Source of the DNA: Planctomycetota bacterium
GTDB taxonomy: Bacteria > Planctomycetota > PUPC01 > JACPCR01
Direction of reading: 5' to 3'
NCBI GenBank assembly: GCA_016179685.1
Contig: JACPCR010000054.1
Location: 1-64,000 of the forward strand
DNA: 64,000 bases
The position numbers were made by a program, and so were the translations under genes. The notes under the pieces are model-generated. The model searched no databases and was not told where the DNA came from. It saw nothing but the letters and a program-made list of their open reading frames with translations. Positions 17,301 to 25,091 of this stretch are shown one piece after another; positions within the stretch are counted from its first letter, which is position 1; each line of letters begins with the position of its first letter.

Positions 17301-19652
17301 GTCCGTGCTCGCCAGGTCCTCACGCTCCGTGTGGTAGCGGCTCTGCAGGTCCGTCGAGTAGGTCATGTGGTCCAGGCGGTTGTAGCCCATCTCGGCCAGG
17401 GTCGCGACCGCGCGTTCGAGGTCGATGGGCGTGCCACGGGACCAGCTCGCCACCAGTTCGTTCATCGGCTGCGTGTACTTCGACGGCTTGACGACGTGGA
17501 ACAGGCTCGACTTGTGTGGCGACACGAGGTCGAACCGGAAGGGTCTCGAGACGACGCCGGGTGGCAGGTCCGACACGCCCAGGAGGTAGTTGCCCGGTGG
17601 AAGCTGCCGGGTCCAGGCCTTGGGAAGATCGAGGGGCTGCGCGTGCCAGGCCCCGCCGGCATCCTCCAAAGGGAAAGACTCGACGCGTCCGTCCGGATGC
17701 TGCAGGGTGACGCGCCGCCGGCCAGCGGGCCGAGCGGAGCGAGACCGGAGGACAACCTGCAGCCGGATGTCTTCTCCGGCGAGGAAGGCGGTGCGTCCCT
17801 TGTTGCTGATGAAGGCGGCGCTACCCTCCTGCCCCTTTTCGATGACGCAGGCGAATATCTCGCCCTGGAGGCCGGAGGCCGTAGCCCGATCCGACTCGTC
17901 CATGATTTGGACGCGGAAGAAGTAGAAATCGTAAGGGAGGTCGGAGACGCGGAAGGAGAGGAAGCCGTCACGCCAATCGACGACCTCGACAGGAGACCAT
18001 TGGCGCTCCGCTGGCGCGTGAGAGTTGTAAGGCGAGACGGAGACCCGGGCGACGGGCCTCGGGACGGTGACCCGTTCACCCTCGGGCAGCAAGAAGGCCG
18101 CGTAGACGGCCCGGATGCGCTCACGGTTGTGGCTGGCGACCTGCTCGGGCGCGAGCTTTTCCGGATCGGCCGGGCCGGCCGCACCGCCCGCCGCTGGCAG
18201 CCGAAGCAGTTCCCGGTCAGACAGGCAGGCGTTCAACGCCCGGACGGCTGCGGACTGGAGCTTCCGATCCGGCGCAGCGTCTCCCTTCCATGCGGAGACG
18301 TCCACGCCCGGGACCGTCCCGAGCCGCGTCCAGATGGCCTTGCCCAGGTTCATCTCCGCCTGACCCGACTCCTGCTGCCACCGGGCCAGCAAACCGGGCC
18401 AGTCGGACACGTCGTCCGCTCGGAAAAAGCCGCTGTTCTCGAGGAAACGCAGTGCGACGGAGGCCGTGTCGCCCCGAATGAAGACCGGGTGCTCCCACTC
18501 GAGGGCGAGCAGCCGCACCGCGTGCGGGTTGGCCGTCTGGTTATCCGCCAGGAAGAGCTTGTTCGGCCGCTTCGAGAGGTCGGGGTCCACCGTAAGGAAG
18601 AAGGACTCGTCGGGCTCGCCGATTCCGGCGATGAAGCGGATGGGCTCGAGGGTGGGGCTGAATCCCATGCCGCCGCCGGAGAGAGTGGAGCGGCCCACGA
18701 AGGCCCTGAGGCCGGTGGAACTTTGCAGCTTGCCCTGGAAGACGCGATACGGGATGACGATGCGGCTCGCCTCTGACGTGATGCCCTGCACCGGCGGGGA
18801 CCCGGGTGAGAGGAGATCGACCTGACCCTCGGGCGTGACGTGGAAGGCCTGCCAGCTCGGGTAGAGGGCGTAGCCCTGGCCCGCCCGGTTGGAAGGCAGG
18901 TAGACCGAGAGCGGGTAGAAGGAGCGGGCGTGGCTGAGCAGGTGGGTCAGGGCGGTCCTGTCGGCGAGCCGAACGGGCTCGAGCGGCGCGTCCGCGAGGA
19001 ACCTCTGGGGGTCCGGCAGCCGGCCCAGCTCGATCCGGGCATCGGGTCCCAGGAGATACAGGCCGAGCGAGGCGGAGATCAGCCGGAAATCCGGCGGGCC
19101 GCCCTTCGAGCCGTCCACCGGCAGGACCGTGATCTTGTGAAGCTTCAAGGAAATCGTACGGCCTTCGATGCGGATCTCCGGGTCGCTCGATGACAGGCGG
19201 CCGTCCGCGTCCAGGTTGAAACGATGGCCGCCGGGCCAGAGGTGATGCTCGCCGGCGCCCAATTCCTTCGAGTCGATATGCAGCTCCGCGCTGCGGTTGA
19301 TGTATTTTTCCTGGTAGAAGCGTTCAAAGAAGAACTTGCCATCGACGTGCGCATTGCGGACCCAGAGCGTGACGCGCTCGCCGATCGTCTCGGTCCGTGT
19401 CCCCGACTTGTCGAAAAGGGTCTTCACGACGGGCTGAATCTGCTCGAGATCGCTGACCAAGTTGCCCGTTTCGAGGTCCGCGACGAGTCGCACGGTGATG
19501 CGGTCCGCCTCCACTTCGGGTCGCTCGGGCTGGACCCCGGGCTTTTCCTCGGCAGCGGCCGGGGCCGAGGCGAGGAGCGCGGCAACGAGAACCCGCCAGG
19601 GCAATGCTATTAAACGACTCCGTCGATTTTCGAAATGGAACAAATGACCCAT
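11388..19652 (-). CDS. Giant exported hydrolase-like / beta-propeller protein
   Basis: This 2,754-residue protein has a signal peptide (LIALPWRVLVAALLASAPAAA) after ATG 19652. Residues ~1-720 are beta-rich with no assigned family. About 730-1330 look like a glycoside-hydrolase TIM barrel with a beta-galactosidase-like trailing domain (e.g. MMLYDEMYQTAASGFPD, IGTYHRTWMVAGN). About 1640-2050 form a WD40/SMP-30-like propeller (AVRFLGSHEFIGDIQFDRAG), followed by jelly-roll or discoidin-like beta domains. From about 2440 to the end comes a PQQ/BamB-like propeller (GKLYCIDAPSSRELWATRLG, GKQRWALPVARFTDSTPAVD). It is inferred to be cell-surface or periplasmic and to act on a polysaccharide or act as an adhesin. 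The stop codon is donated by a dispersed repeat. Domain calls rest on motif impression, not on a search. Confidence 0.75.
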   Translation of the reverse strand: MGHLFHFENRRSRLIALPWRVLVAALLASAPAAAEEKPGVQPERPEVEADRITVRLVADLETGNLVSDLEQIQPVVKTLFDKSGTRTETIGERVTLWVRNAHVDGKFFFERFYQEKYINRSAELHIDSKELGAGEHHLWPGGHRFNLDADGRLSSSDPEIRIEGRTISLKLHKITVLPVDGSKGGPPDFRLISASLGLYLLGPDARIELGRLPDPQRFLADAPLEPVRLADRTALTHLLSHARSFYPLSVYLPSNRAGQGYALYPSWQAFHVTPEGQVDLLSPGSPPVQGITSEASRIVIPYRVFQGKLQSSTGLRAFVGRSTLSGGGMGFSPTLEPIRFIAGIGEPDESFFLTVDPDLSKRPNKLFLADNQTANPHAVRLLALEWEHPVFIRGDTASVALRFLENSGFFRADDVSDWPGLLARWQQESGQAEMNLGKAIWTRLGTVPGVDVSAWKGDAAPDRKLQSAAVRALNACLSDRELLRLPAAGGAAGPADPEKLAPEQVASHNRERIRAVYAAFLLPEGERVTVPRPVARVSVSPYNSHAPAERQWSPVEVVDWRDGFLSFRVSDLPYDFYFFRVQIMDESDRATASGLQGEIFACVIEKGQEGSAAFISNKGRTAFLAGEDIRLQVVLRSRSARPAGRRRVTLQHPDGRVESFPLEDAGGAWHAQPLDLPKAWTRQLPPGNYLLGVSDLPPGVVSRPFRFDLVSPHKSSLFHVVKPSKYTQPMNELVASWSRGTPIDLERAVATLAEMGYNRLDHMTYSTDLQSRYHTEREDLASTDDRLMPPESVFMPSPRDQILDACVRHGLEFSDVFLSYNDFHLPRYIEGYVQASQRWIQREMASMRHSPALDGMMLYDEMYQTAASGFPDTQPHQFAKIRDALAVESLGKTPAEILGAFSRYLARPKNQRDPEALRDFLRFRRWELHGWGDYNGRVARAARAVAPGARIGTYHRTWMVAGNATGIYNGYPPDVFDDLDLISCVHYSDNSTGWVHSSMMANALRFGPRRPLFINIPVTHENYTRLDGQYQRHMAFAMMAQGADGVSQFGLLHDFVDGPNLETMTGKETTRHLNREILAPFGELVTRTDPGYSLIGIVSTLDQQILSEFKEIPFTTQTEELWVACWRLGYPATFLAEDAFERSLERFRVIFVPGVRFDGELSPKMLDRLREAIRGGCRVVVEKGSELALPGILKLDDMSLSEFYLGLYFPSWHDDELNKVFEKSQTTTDYLAAKLPQWVEPAARGAFKVGPNWRSSGHIHYLIMANFDDPDYNHTVRQTMAKPVRMPLRVPSHRGRAAYDLLAQEPLTLSVEGEEAAFVADMSRVEGALIAFLPEPVGRLQVSHELARGGDRMRLSASLLGASGNTIPGVFPTRIRLLDARGAMRQEHFRVLGQDLRFELDLPGGIAEEKLSIEVREAISGQTCHVPITRPPLSGPAMAFPSPQKPFVPFPDEIARFRKENSNVRVLYTDRMAGLEGFAREFAALLQKKGIAATVQEELDSFRYPDGDPALIDPMSDGFHSWRARYEVIQPVTVVDAPVILLGGKASSYLLEGLAASGFLTELPIGGPGCPARPTLQVAPKGLHWKFDTLCLVANDVAGLRDAARRFLEEMPPSAGQPATPGAAGVPAIEVQSRDATSAEPAVRFLGSHEFIGDIQFDRAGNLYAITWGHGKNLYSFDPSGKLRFARRLPEMGAVTLGVFDDRLLVFTAAGARLYQLGLDGQPISQIRLTLDPGSTSYRDGYSLGYVSYEYLPESHRILYNNRPLSFSAQDVQQSGSMRILDEDGRIAVEWHGEPYQDKQVSDRTVHRGLENYAFSPDRTRLAQVETTVYWAQRSTYEDRPVCDSHMVLRDLSGKKLHEYLNVANDAVARVQWIPDAPGPAAIVKGEIWQFDESLRLLSTESYDPGLFQLTSTKRLVQDGHSLRLLEGRKSEVARFGPFAILPSMARLSPDGKKLALLDEYGLLHVLDAAGGQAISRFRVPQLGLVLRFTPASDALVFGGIRGLLLVAGLDGQTRWQASLSRWNDPADTAALYDPSFRDLTPSLWPEKQDEPGDLDALVKLDGDRLVNGDCESSGGWQGAAESDFVREGFQSPQSLKVGRGIVHQEITRFLGNHVTWVLEFHYKAAPGHASASLIAGLAAESRYPDSVGRRLAAAGDWQFGRIVLKSGMQPKAIKAGFSARSGEVLIDAASLRSIRFPSINHLLYEPLHMVKPVILTNPLFAAKYNPVGNLRDEAPNRVIVEGIGSQVGPDVTHVESAFLQNGRLNDMGSTWYIQPLGHDTTIAIGLKEPRWVSLVGLYFNAYDEANVTPHFDVLVTDVESKEERLVASVRHNRQLFRLLKFPPVRASQVTLKLVNAIKRLRTLTEIEVYGPLSGQEGAPGFADPDGQNTYMGSFARVDKRAKVLSKAYKATVRRHDHSDPWEVLWGPASAQILVSEGKFYVSRALGWNEMYLLDQPTQQATRARAGGLGFSPYVTLYGGLLIKPGYDGKLYCIDAPSSRELWATRLGDRLQGSPVAVAEDVFAASDTGRLYKLDLANGSILMDEPLSAGVTGSLATDGENLLLITNDGFLQNYDPTTGKQRWALPVARFTDSTPAVDGGLVYLADQKGLAQAVDIRTGAAVWTTDLGQEFARCPVVTDQLVIFGCSAGRLAALRRPDGQTAWSLQTQSRFDYEPVVLGNFVLHFNDRKGMLASLSDGSLQEAGIGIEDDPMVPISYYQGKLFIVPRHGDHGHGVLYTNHPWHVVGGQFYVFAP

Positions 19653-19932
19653 GGCCACAGCAAGGTACAAGAAGCTGGGAAATTTTCAAAGGCAGGTGCA
19701 GGCGAAACGCTCCTACCCGCCTCATGCCGGGCACGCTTCGCGTGCCGCTGGGGTTTGGCAGATTCTCATTTGAACGTCGGTACGGCCCCTGGGAGCGCCC
19801 CCCGGCGGGATTCCTCGCACAGGGACAAGTGCTGTAGGCATCTTACCGGCGCCCCTTTACTTGGGCTATTAACCTCCAAATTAATAACAAAAAGCCAGCA
19901 TTCCCTCCCATAGGGACCTTGCGGAAACGGGA

Positions 19933-20598
19933 TCACGTGGCTCCGTCGCCGAGATCAATCCCGCCCCATTCGACTTTTTCAACACAAATGATGGTAATCT
20001 TCCTGCTGCTCAGTTCGTCGTCAGCAGTTGGATTCGGTTTTTTCTGCATGACCCGGACCACCATCTCGCCGACGGCCGTTGCTCTGAAGCGGAAGGAAAA
20101 TTCAAATTTGTCCAGCTCGGGGCCTCCGTCTGGATGTCCGCCTTCGCCATCGGCAGCAAATTCTCCGTGTTGTTCACGCAGCCTGAAGAAGAGGCTTGGG
20201 AAGCCCTCACGAGGATAAACCCACCTGTCGTCCCCGCGGTGATTAGACCGTTGGCCTCAATCGTGTGCGGTAACGTCCGTTCCATCCACCTCTACATTCA
20301 GGCTTTCGGGCTTAACCCCCGTGACCGCGTCGGAATAGCGCACGGTGAAGAGCGGCCGGCCGCTGGAGGCCGTGGACCCATCGGAGGGGTCGAGCGTCAC
20401 CTCCGGCCCCGACGCATCCACTCGGAATGCCAGCGAGGCCGTGACCGAGTTCGTGGCGCGGTCGGAAATCGAGAAGGAATAGACGTGTTCCCCGTCGGGG
20501 ATGTCCTGCGCAGGCGTGAAAGAGGCCGAAGCCGCGCCGACTTCGAGCAGGAGGCTGAAGGTTGAAGGAGCCCGACCAGCAGGCACATGAGAATTCAC
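19933..20598 (-). pseudogene. Ig-like surface protein remnant with in-frame TGA
   Basis: One minus-strand frame reads through the whole interval except for a TGA at 20257-20259. Before it the sequence is Ig-like, as in cell-surface proteins (DIPDGEHVYSFSISDRATNS, then GPEVTLDPSDGSTASSGRPL). After it the same frame continues for 107 codons (FEFSFRFRATAVGEMVVRVM, then ITIICVEKVEWGGIDLGDGA) to a TGA at 19933. The upstream end is truncated near 20631. There is no redox motif around the TGA, so a nonsense mutation in a decayed, 5'-truncated gene is the simplest reading. The 19653-19932 gap shows nothing else recognisable. Confidence 0.6.
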
Positions 20599-20670
20599 AG
20601 CAACCGGTGACTGAGGGGCTCAAGCTCCACACCCTTATGCCCCTGACGTCAGGTCTCAGACCCTTCTCCC

Positions 20671-20716
20671 TGGTCCGCTGGTCCGCGGATCCCATGGTCC
20701 GCTAGTCCCATGGTCC
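20671..20716. repeat. Short direct repeats TGGTCC(GC)
   Basis: Four TGGTCC units, two of them in tandem as TGGTCCGC, with interspersed TCCCA segments lie downstream of topA. They are low-complexity direct repeats of about 8-21 base spacing with no gene content. Similar simple heptad-type repeats are at 23094 and 60570. Confidence 0.5.
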
Positions 20717-20762
20717 CTTTCTGCCCGTTTCCCGCTTCTCCGTGATGACCTTTCCGGGCGGA

Positions 20763-23090
20763 TTAACCCGCAGGCCCGTCCGCTGGGACGGAGTTGGACG
20801 GGACGGCATCTCCTGTGCCCGTCTCTTCCTGAGTCGCCGCGGGGGCGGACGGCAGCTTGTTCGCCGTGAAATCACACTCGGGGTAACGGCTGCACCCGTA
20901 GAAGACGCGGCCCCGGGCCGCCTTCTCGACAAGCACGCCCTGGCAGCCTTCACGCCCGCAAGCGATGCCCGTGGAGAAGGGCTTGATGGTCTTGCAGGCC
21001 GGGTAACCGGAACAGGATAGGAAGCGGGCGCCTCGTGAGCGTCCTTTACGGGCCTGACGGACCACCATAGGCTTGCCACAGGCCTCGCATTTCTCGTCAA
21101 CGGCGGTCGGGGCCGGGCTTGTCGCCGTGAGCGCGTCGCCCCCCGCGTTGCCGAACGGGCGCGTATTCCGGCACTTGGGGAATGCGGAACAGCCGAGGAA
21201 CTTGCCGCGGCGACTGATACGCACCACCATTTTCGCCCCGCATTTCTCGCATTTCACGTCCACCTCGGTGGACTGAGACAGCTCCGCCTGCACGCTGGTC
21301 ATGTCCTTGATCGCAGCATCCAGGTCCCTCTTGAAGACCTGGTAGAACTCGTCTGTCACCTGAACCCAATCGACGCCGTCTTCGATCTTGTCCAGATTCT
21401 CCTCCATCGCGGAGGTGAATTTGACGTCCAGAATATCGGGAAAATGCTTGACGAGCTTGTCCGTGACCAAGATGCCGAGGTCCGTGGCATGGAACTGCCG
21501 GCCAACTTTCGTGACGTAGCCCCGGTCCTGAATGGTCGTGATGATCGGAGCGTAGGTGCTGGGCCGGCCAATACCTTCCCTCTCCAGAGCTTTCACCAAC
21601 GACGCCTCGCTATACCGTGGAGGCGGCTTCGTAAAGTGCTGGGAAGGGTCGAGCCCCAGCAGTTCCAGCACCTGGTTCACGGCCAGGACCGGTATGGTCT
21701 GGTCCTCGCCAGGCTCGCTGCCCGAGTCTTCCTTCCCCTCCTCATCTGCGGCAGCTTTTTCCTTTTTTGCAGCTTCCTGCTTGACGGCCGGATTCGTCAC
21801 TCTCAAGTGGCCTTCGAAGACCATGACGCGGCCTCGAGCAAGAAACCATCCCCGCCCAGCCTCGATGTCCACCTCCGTGACGTCAAATTCTGCATCCGCC
21901 ATCTGGGAGGCAACGAATCGCTCCCAGATAAGTCTGTAAAGTCTTAATTGGTCGGAGCTTAAATGAACACCGACCTCCTCTGGCTTCCGATTAACGTCCG
22001 TCGGGCGGATGGCCTCGTGGGCCTGTTGCGCGCCTGCTTTTGACTTGTAAAAGTTTGGCTGGCCCGGCAGATAGTCGGGACCATAGCTTGTCCCGATAAG
22101 ACTTCGCACACTCGTCACGGCCTCATCGGAAATCCGCACCGAGTCCGTCCTCATGTAAGTAATCAGCCCGACCGTGCCCTCCTCGCCGCCGATGTCCACC
22201 CCTTCGTAAAGCTGCTGCGCTATGCGCATCGTCCGTTGAGCCGTGAAGCCCAAACGAATGGAAGCCTGTTGCTGCAGGGTGCTCGTCGTGAACGGGGGAT
22301 AAGGATGGCTCTTCTGGCGCTTCTGGCGGATGTCCCGAACCGCATAAACCGCCTTCCGCAGTTCCTCTACCAGAAGGAGCGCTTGATTCTCGTTCCGGAT
22401 ATGACCCTCTTTGCCCAGGGTCACGTCCCTGCCGTCCAGCTTTTTCAGTTCAGCGCTGAAGGATTGGGGTTCGGCAGACTGAGCATCACGGCCAGGCGAA
22501 AGCCTCGCCGTGATGCTCCAGTACTCCTCGGGCTTGAACGCCGCTATCTCCCGTTCCCGGTCCACGATGAGCCGAACCGCGACGGACTGTACTCGGCCCG
22601 CACTCAACCCCCTGGCCACCTTTTTCCACAAGAGGGGGCTGATCTTGTAGCCCACAATCCGGTCCACTACGCGGCGTGCCTGTTGGGCGTTTACCTTGGC
22701 CAGGTCGATCTTGCTGGGATGAGTGAACGCATCCTGAACCGCTTTCCGGGTAATTTCATTGAAAGTAACGCGGAACGTCTTTTCTTCAGGCAATTTGAGC
22801 GCGAGAGAGAGATGCCAGGCAATTGCCTCTCCTTCCCTGTCAGGGTCAGGAGCCAGATACACCGAATCGGCAGTTTTTGCTGCCTTTAGGAGTTGGGATA
22901 CGGTCTTCTTCCGGCCAGGGATCACCTCGTATTCCGGCTCGAACTTCTTGTCAATCTGAATACCCAACCTGGAATTCGGAAGGTCCCGGATGTGACCCAT
23001 GGAGGCTTCTACGATGTAATCGCTTCCAAGGTATTTGTTTATGGTCTTGGCCTTGGCCGGAGATTCAACAATAACTAGCTTTTTGCCCAT
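20763..23090 (-). CDS. topA: DNA topoisomerase I
   Basis: This 775-residue type IA topoisomerase relaxes negative supercoils. The TOPRIM N-terminus reads KKLVIVESPAKAKTINKYLG and continues with ASMGHIRDLP; the DxDxxGE motif is in PDPDREGEAIAWHL. The catalytic tyrosine lies in GLITYMRTDSVRIS (about residue 311). Three C-terminal four-cysteine zinc modules follow (CEKCGAKMV..., CEACGKPMV..., CGREGCQGVL...), which is typical of bacterial TopA. The start is unambiguous by homology. However, the ribosome-binding region is replaced by four heptamers beginning three bases upstream of the ATG, leaving no Shine-Dalgarno. Confidence 0.97.
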   Translation of the reverse strand: MGKKLVIVESPAKAKTINKYLGSDYIVEASMGHIRDLPNSRLGIQIDKKFEPEYEVIPGRKKTVSQLLKAAKTADSVYLAPDPDREGEAIAWHLSLALKLPEEKTFRVTFNEITRKAVQDAFTHPSKIDLAKVNAQQARRVVDRIVGYKISPLLWKKVARGLSAGRVQSVAVRLIVDREREIAAFKPEEYWSITARLSPGRDAQSAEPQSFSAELKKLDGRDVTLGKEGHIRNENQALLLVEELRKAVYAVRDIRQKRQKSHPYPPFTTSTLQQQASIRLGFTAQRTMRIAQQLYEGVDIGGEEGTVGLITYMRTDSVRISDEAVTSVRSLIGTSYGPDYLPGQPNFYKSKAGAQQAHEAIRPTDVNRKPEEVGVHLSSDQLRLYRLIWERFVASQMADAEFDVTEVDIEAGRGWFLARGRVMVFEGHLRVTNPAVKQEAAKKEKAAADEEGKEDSGSEPGEDQTIPVLAVNQVLELLGLDPSQHFTKPPPRYSEASLVKALEREGIGRPSTYAPIITTIQDRGYVTKVGRQFHATDLGILVTDKLVKHFPDILDVKFTSAMEENLDKIEDGVDWVQVTDEFYQVFKRDLDAAIKDMTSVQAELSQSTEVDVKCEKCGAKMVVRISRRGKFLGCSAFPKCRNTRPFGNAGGDALTATSPAPTAVDEKCEACGKPMVVRQARKGRSRGARFLSCSGYPACKTIKPFSTGIACGREGCQGVLVEKAARGRVFYGCSRYPECDFTANKLPSAPAATQEETGTGDAVPSNSVPADGPAG

Positions 23091-23093
23091 AGC

Positions 23094-23121
23094 CAGGGTT
23101 CAGGGTTCAGGGTTCAGGGTT
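23094..23121. repeat. Heptamer array CAGGGTT x4 at the topA start
   Basis: Four tandem CAGGGTT units (CCCTGAA-type on the topA sense strand) occupy positions -4 to -31 relative to the topA ATG. A looser CAGGGTTC recurs at 23146. Pure heptamer arrays are prone to slippage. The place where an RBS should be is taken up by this array. Confidence 0.85.
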
Positions 23122-23155
23122 CAGGCGGAGTTTGTGTCCGGGGTGCAGGGTTCGG

Positions 23156-23283
23156 GTAACTTCTCATCAAGTTCGGGGGAGGGGCCCGCCCGATTTCTAA
23201 ATCGATGGTGCTTCAGCACTTCACGAGTTTTCGAGGCGAAGCGCTCCCACCGGGACCTTCGAGTAAGCGCTCCGGCGAAGCCC
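23156..23283 (+). repeat. Family-4 ~125-bp dispersed repeat, copy 1
   Basis: It starts GTAACTTCTCATCAAGTTCG and contains CCCGCCCGATTTC, ATCGATGGTGCTTCAGC and GGCGAAGCGC, ending in GGCGAAGCCC. The reverse complement of 60602-60726 has the same blocks in the same order (CTCAATAAGTTCGGG, CCCGCCCGATTTCATC, ATGCTTCAGCGCTTC). Truncated relatives occur at 23410-23429, 23633-23669 and 23724-23745. The 23122-23787 gap holds these repeats and AT-rich DNA but no recognisable gene. Confidence 0.7.
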
Positions 23284-23632
23284 GGAATCAAAGATCCATT
23301 TAGGAGGGCTTCGCCTACGTTCGACGGGTGTCAGGCCTGAACTTCGTAGCGAAGCCCGGAAGGGCTTCGGCAACTTTATAACTCAAGGACTTGACCTGAT
23401 TGCCCTTCTCGAACTTATTGAGATGCTACGGGTTCTGGCAGTAAGTCTCTATAATTTAAAGTGTTAAATCAGAAATCGCCACGGCGTGAAACCTGAATAT
23501 ATCAAGACAGACGAAAAATGTCAATTCCTGTTTCCCTCTGTCACAACGAAGCGAGCGCGCGAGCTTCGTACTCCGACTCCCGAGAAACAACCGAATAACT
23601 TCTTTACCCAGAATTATTTAACTGTCATCCAT

Positions 23633-23669
23633 GTAAGTTCTCAATAAGTTCGGGCAAATCGCTCGCCCA
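23633..23669 (+). repeat. Partial family-4 repeat
   Basis: GTAAGTTCTCAATAAGTTCG, then GGCAAATCGCTCGCCC, matches the first ~35 bases of the family-4 element. Inverted partial copies of the same block are at 23410-23429 and 23724-23745. This AT-rich stretch is a graveyard of such pieces. Confidence 0.5.
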
Positions 23670-23787
23670 ATTTCTCTAACCATTTTTTTTACAGCAACTT
23701 ATAAATACGACTGTCTCAACTTACCCGAAATTATTGAGAAGCTACTCATCCATGCTCTTATCAAGTTTTCATCGACCAAAAACTTGA

Positions 23788-24990
23788 TTAGAAATGATCG
23801 TGAGGCCACAGGAAGGGGTAACGCCGTGGGAAAAGCGCCCGGAGCAATGGTCGCAGTTCTCCATGGACCCTCACGTCCCGCCTGGAGAGGATGAAATCCG
23901 TAGGTTGATATCCCAGAAGAAGTTGCGTGAGTCTTCCCAGTGGGATATTCAGGCGTATCGAGGGCTTTGTCCCGTAGTCGAGACGCAAGATGCCCCGGGA
24001 ACATCGGAGGGATACGCTGCCCATGTCCGTCCGGACCTCGAAGCGCATGTCTCGGCGGAATCCGGCTGCCCGGGTCTGCAAATTCCATTGCGGCAACATT
24101 TTCTCTACGCAGCTTTTCAAGTTGAGGATTCTCGCCATTCCGCCGCCGTTTCGCGGGTAGTAGAGCGAGAATGTAACGCCCCAGTCCGTCAGGAATAGAG
24201 CCAGCGGGTGGTCCCACGGTAGATTCAGCCGGAGCTGTCCAAGGTTTTGCGCCTTCGCGGTCTCGGCCAGGTCGCGCAGGAGATTCGCATAGACTGCTGG
24301 GTTGGTTTCCGCTCCCACCTCGGTCACCTTCAGGTTGCCGGCCTCTACGGTGAAGACCCCATAGGCACGTACCCGCCCGCGCGGGTCCGCTATGACCCGC
24401 GCCTGCTCGAACCGTTGTTCGCGGAACTGCCAGTCCGCCTTTTCCCGCAAGGCATGACACCAGATGGGCCGTGCAGTCACAGCGTGAAGCCGGCGCAACG
24501 CCGCCGCGTCGGTTTTTCGATAGCCTCGGCCGCGCCGACTCCTCGGCAGCCGGGCCGCGTCCGCTACCGAAAGCGTCAGTCCGAGGTCCGGCATAGCTGG
24601 AACGAACCCGAACCGATCGTAGAAGTCCTGGATACCGAAGAGCAGGCTGATGTCGTAGCCGTTGTGGACCATGAAGCGAACGGAATCGGCCATGACCTTT
24701 GAGGCGTAGCCACGGCCGCGGTGGTCCGGGTCCGTCCCCACGTCTGCGATCCCGGCGAGCCGCAGGACCGAGACTCCCAAGCGGACGCGGTGGTCCTGGA
24801 TGCGCACGGAGGCGACGGGGACGCCGTCGGCTTCGAGCACGCGGGCGAGTTCCGGCCGTGCCCTGGGACCGGAGTGTCGTTCGAGGAAGAACTTGGCACG
24901 GGTCGCATAATCGCGGGTGAATGCCCTGGCCGACAGATTGGCGATCTCCGGCAATTCCTTGGCGGTTGCATGTCGCAGAATCAAGCGCAT
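23788..24990 (-). CDS. GNAT acetyltransferase, Eis-like
   Basis: This 400-residue protein carries an N-terminal GNAT domain with the acetyl-CoA pyrophosphate loop in DPDHRGRGYASKVM (about residue 90) and a second GNAT-like half in the middle. The C-terminal ~110 residues resemble the sterol-carrier-like domain of Eis-type enhanced intracellular survival acetyltransferases. Eis-family proteins acetylate amines on small molecules such as aminoglycosides, or on proteins; the substrate here is unknown. The start ATG 24990 gives the usual RHATxxELPEIANL opening. A family-2 palindrome lies about 26 bases upstream. Confidence 0.82.
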   Translation of the reverse strand: MRLILRHATAKELPEIANLSARAFTRDYATRAKFFLERHSGPRARPELARVLEADGVPVASVRIQDHRVRLGVSVLRLAGIADVGTDPDHRGRGYASKVMADSVRFMVHNGYDISLLFGIQDFYDRFGFVPAMPDLGLTLSVADAARLPRSRRGRGYRKTDAAALRRLHAVTARPIWCHALREKADWQFREQRFEQARVIADPRGRVRAYGVFTVEAGNLKVTEVGAETNPAVYANLLRDLAETAKAQNLGQLRLNLPWDHPLALFLTDWGVTFSLYYPRNGGGMARILNLKSCVEKMLPQWNLQTRAAGFRRDMRFEVRTDMGSVSLRCSRGILRLDYGTKPSIRLNIPLGRLTQLLLGYQPTDFILSRRDVRVHGELRPLLRALFPRRYPFLWPHDHF

Positions 24991-25016
24991 GGGTAGGGTA
25001 CTCCAGAGTTAGCGGC

Positions 25017-25049
25017 GATATCCCATTCCGCCGGGCTGAGATATGGCGG
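25017..25049. repeat. Family-2 upstream palindrome, degenerate copy
   Basis: GATATCCCATTCCGCCGGGC, then TGAGATATGGCGG, aligns closely with the copy at 60432-60468 (GGATGTCCCATCCCGCCGGG + ATGAGAAATGGCGG). It lies upstream of the GNAT start. The palindrome is imperfect, so this is a decayed member. Confidence 0.55.
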
Positions 25050-25091
25050 CTCGAACCTGCGCTCCCACGTCCAGGAGTTATCGGGCTCTCG

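Noticed and set aside
12657..18776. Several long plus-strand ORFs inside the giant gene
   Set aside because: Shadows of the minus-strand protein, which has signal peptide, hydrolase and propeller motifs.
20257..20259. Second selenocysteine codon
   Set aside because: No Cys/redox partner, no recognisable family Cys at this position, and the gene is 5'-truncated; ordinary nonsense decay is simpler.
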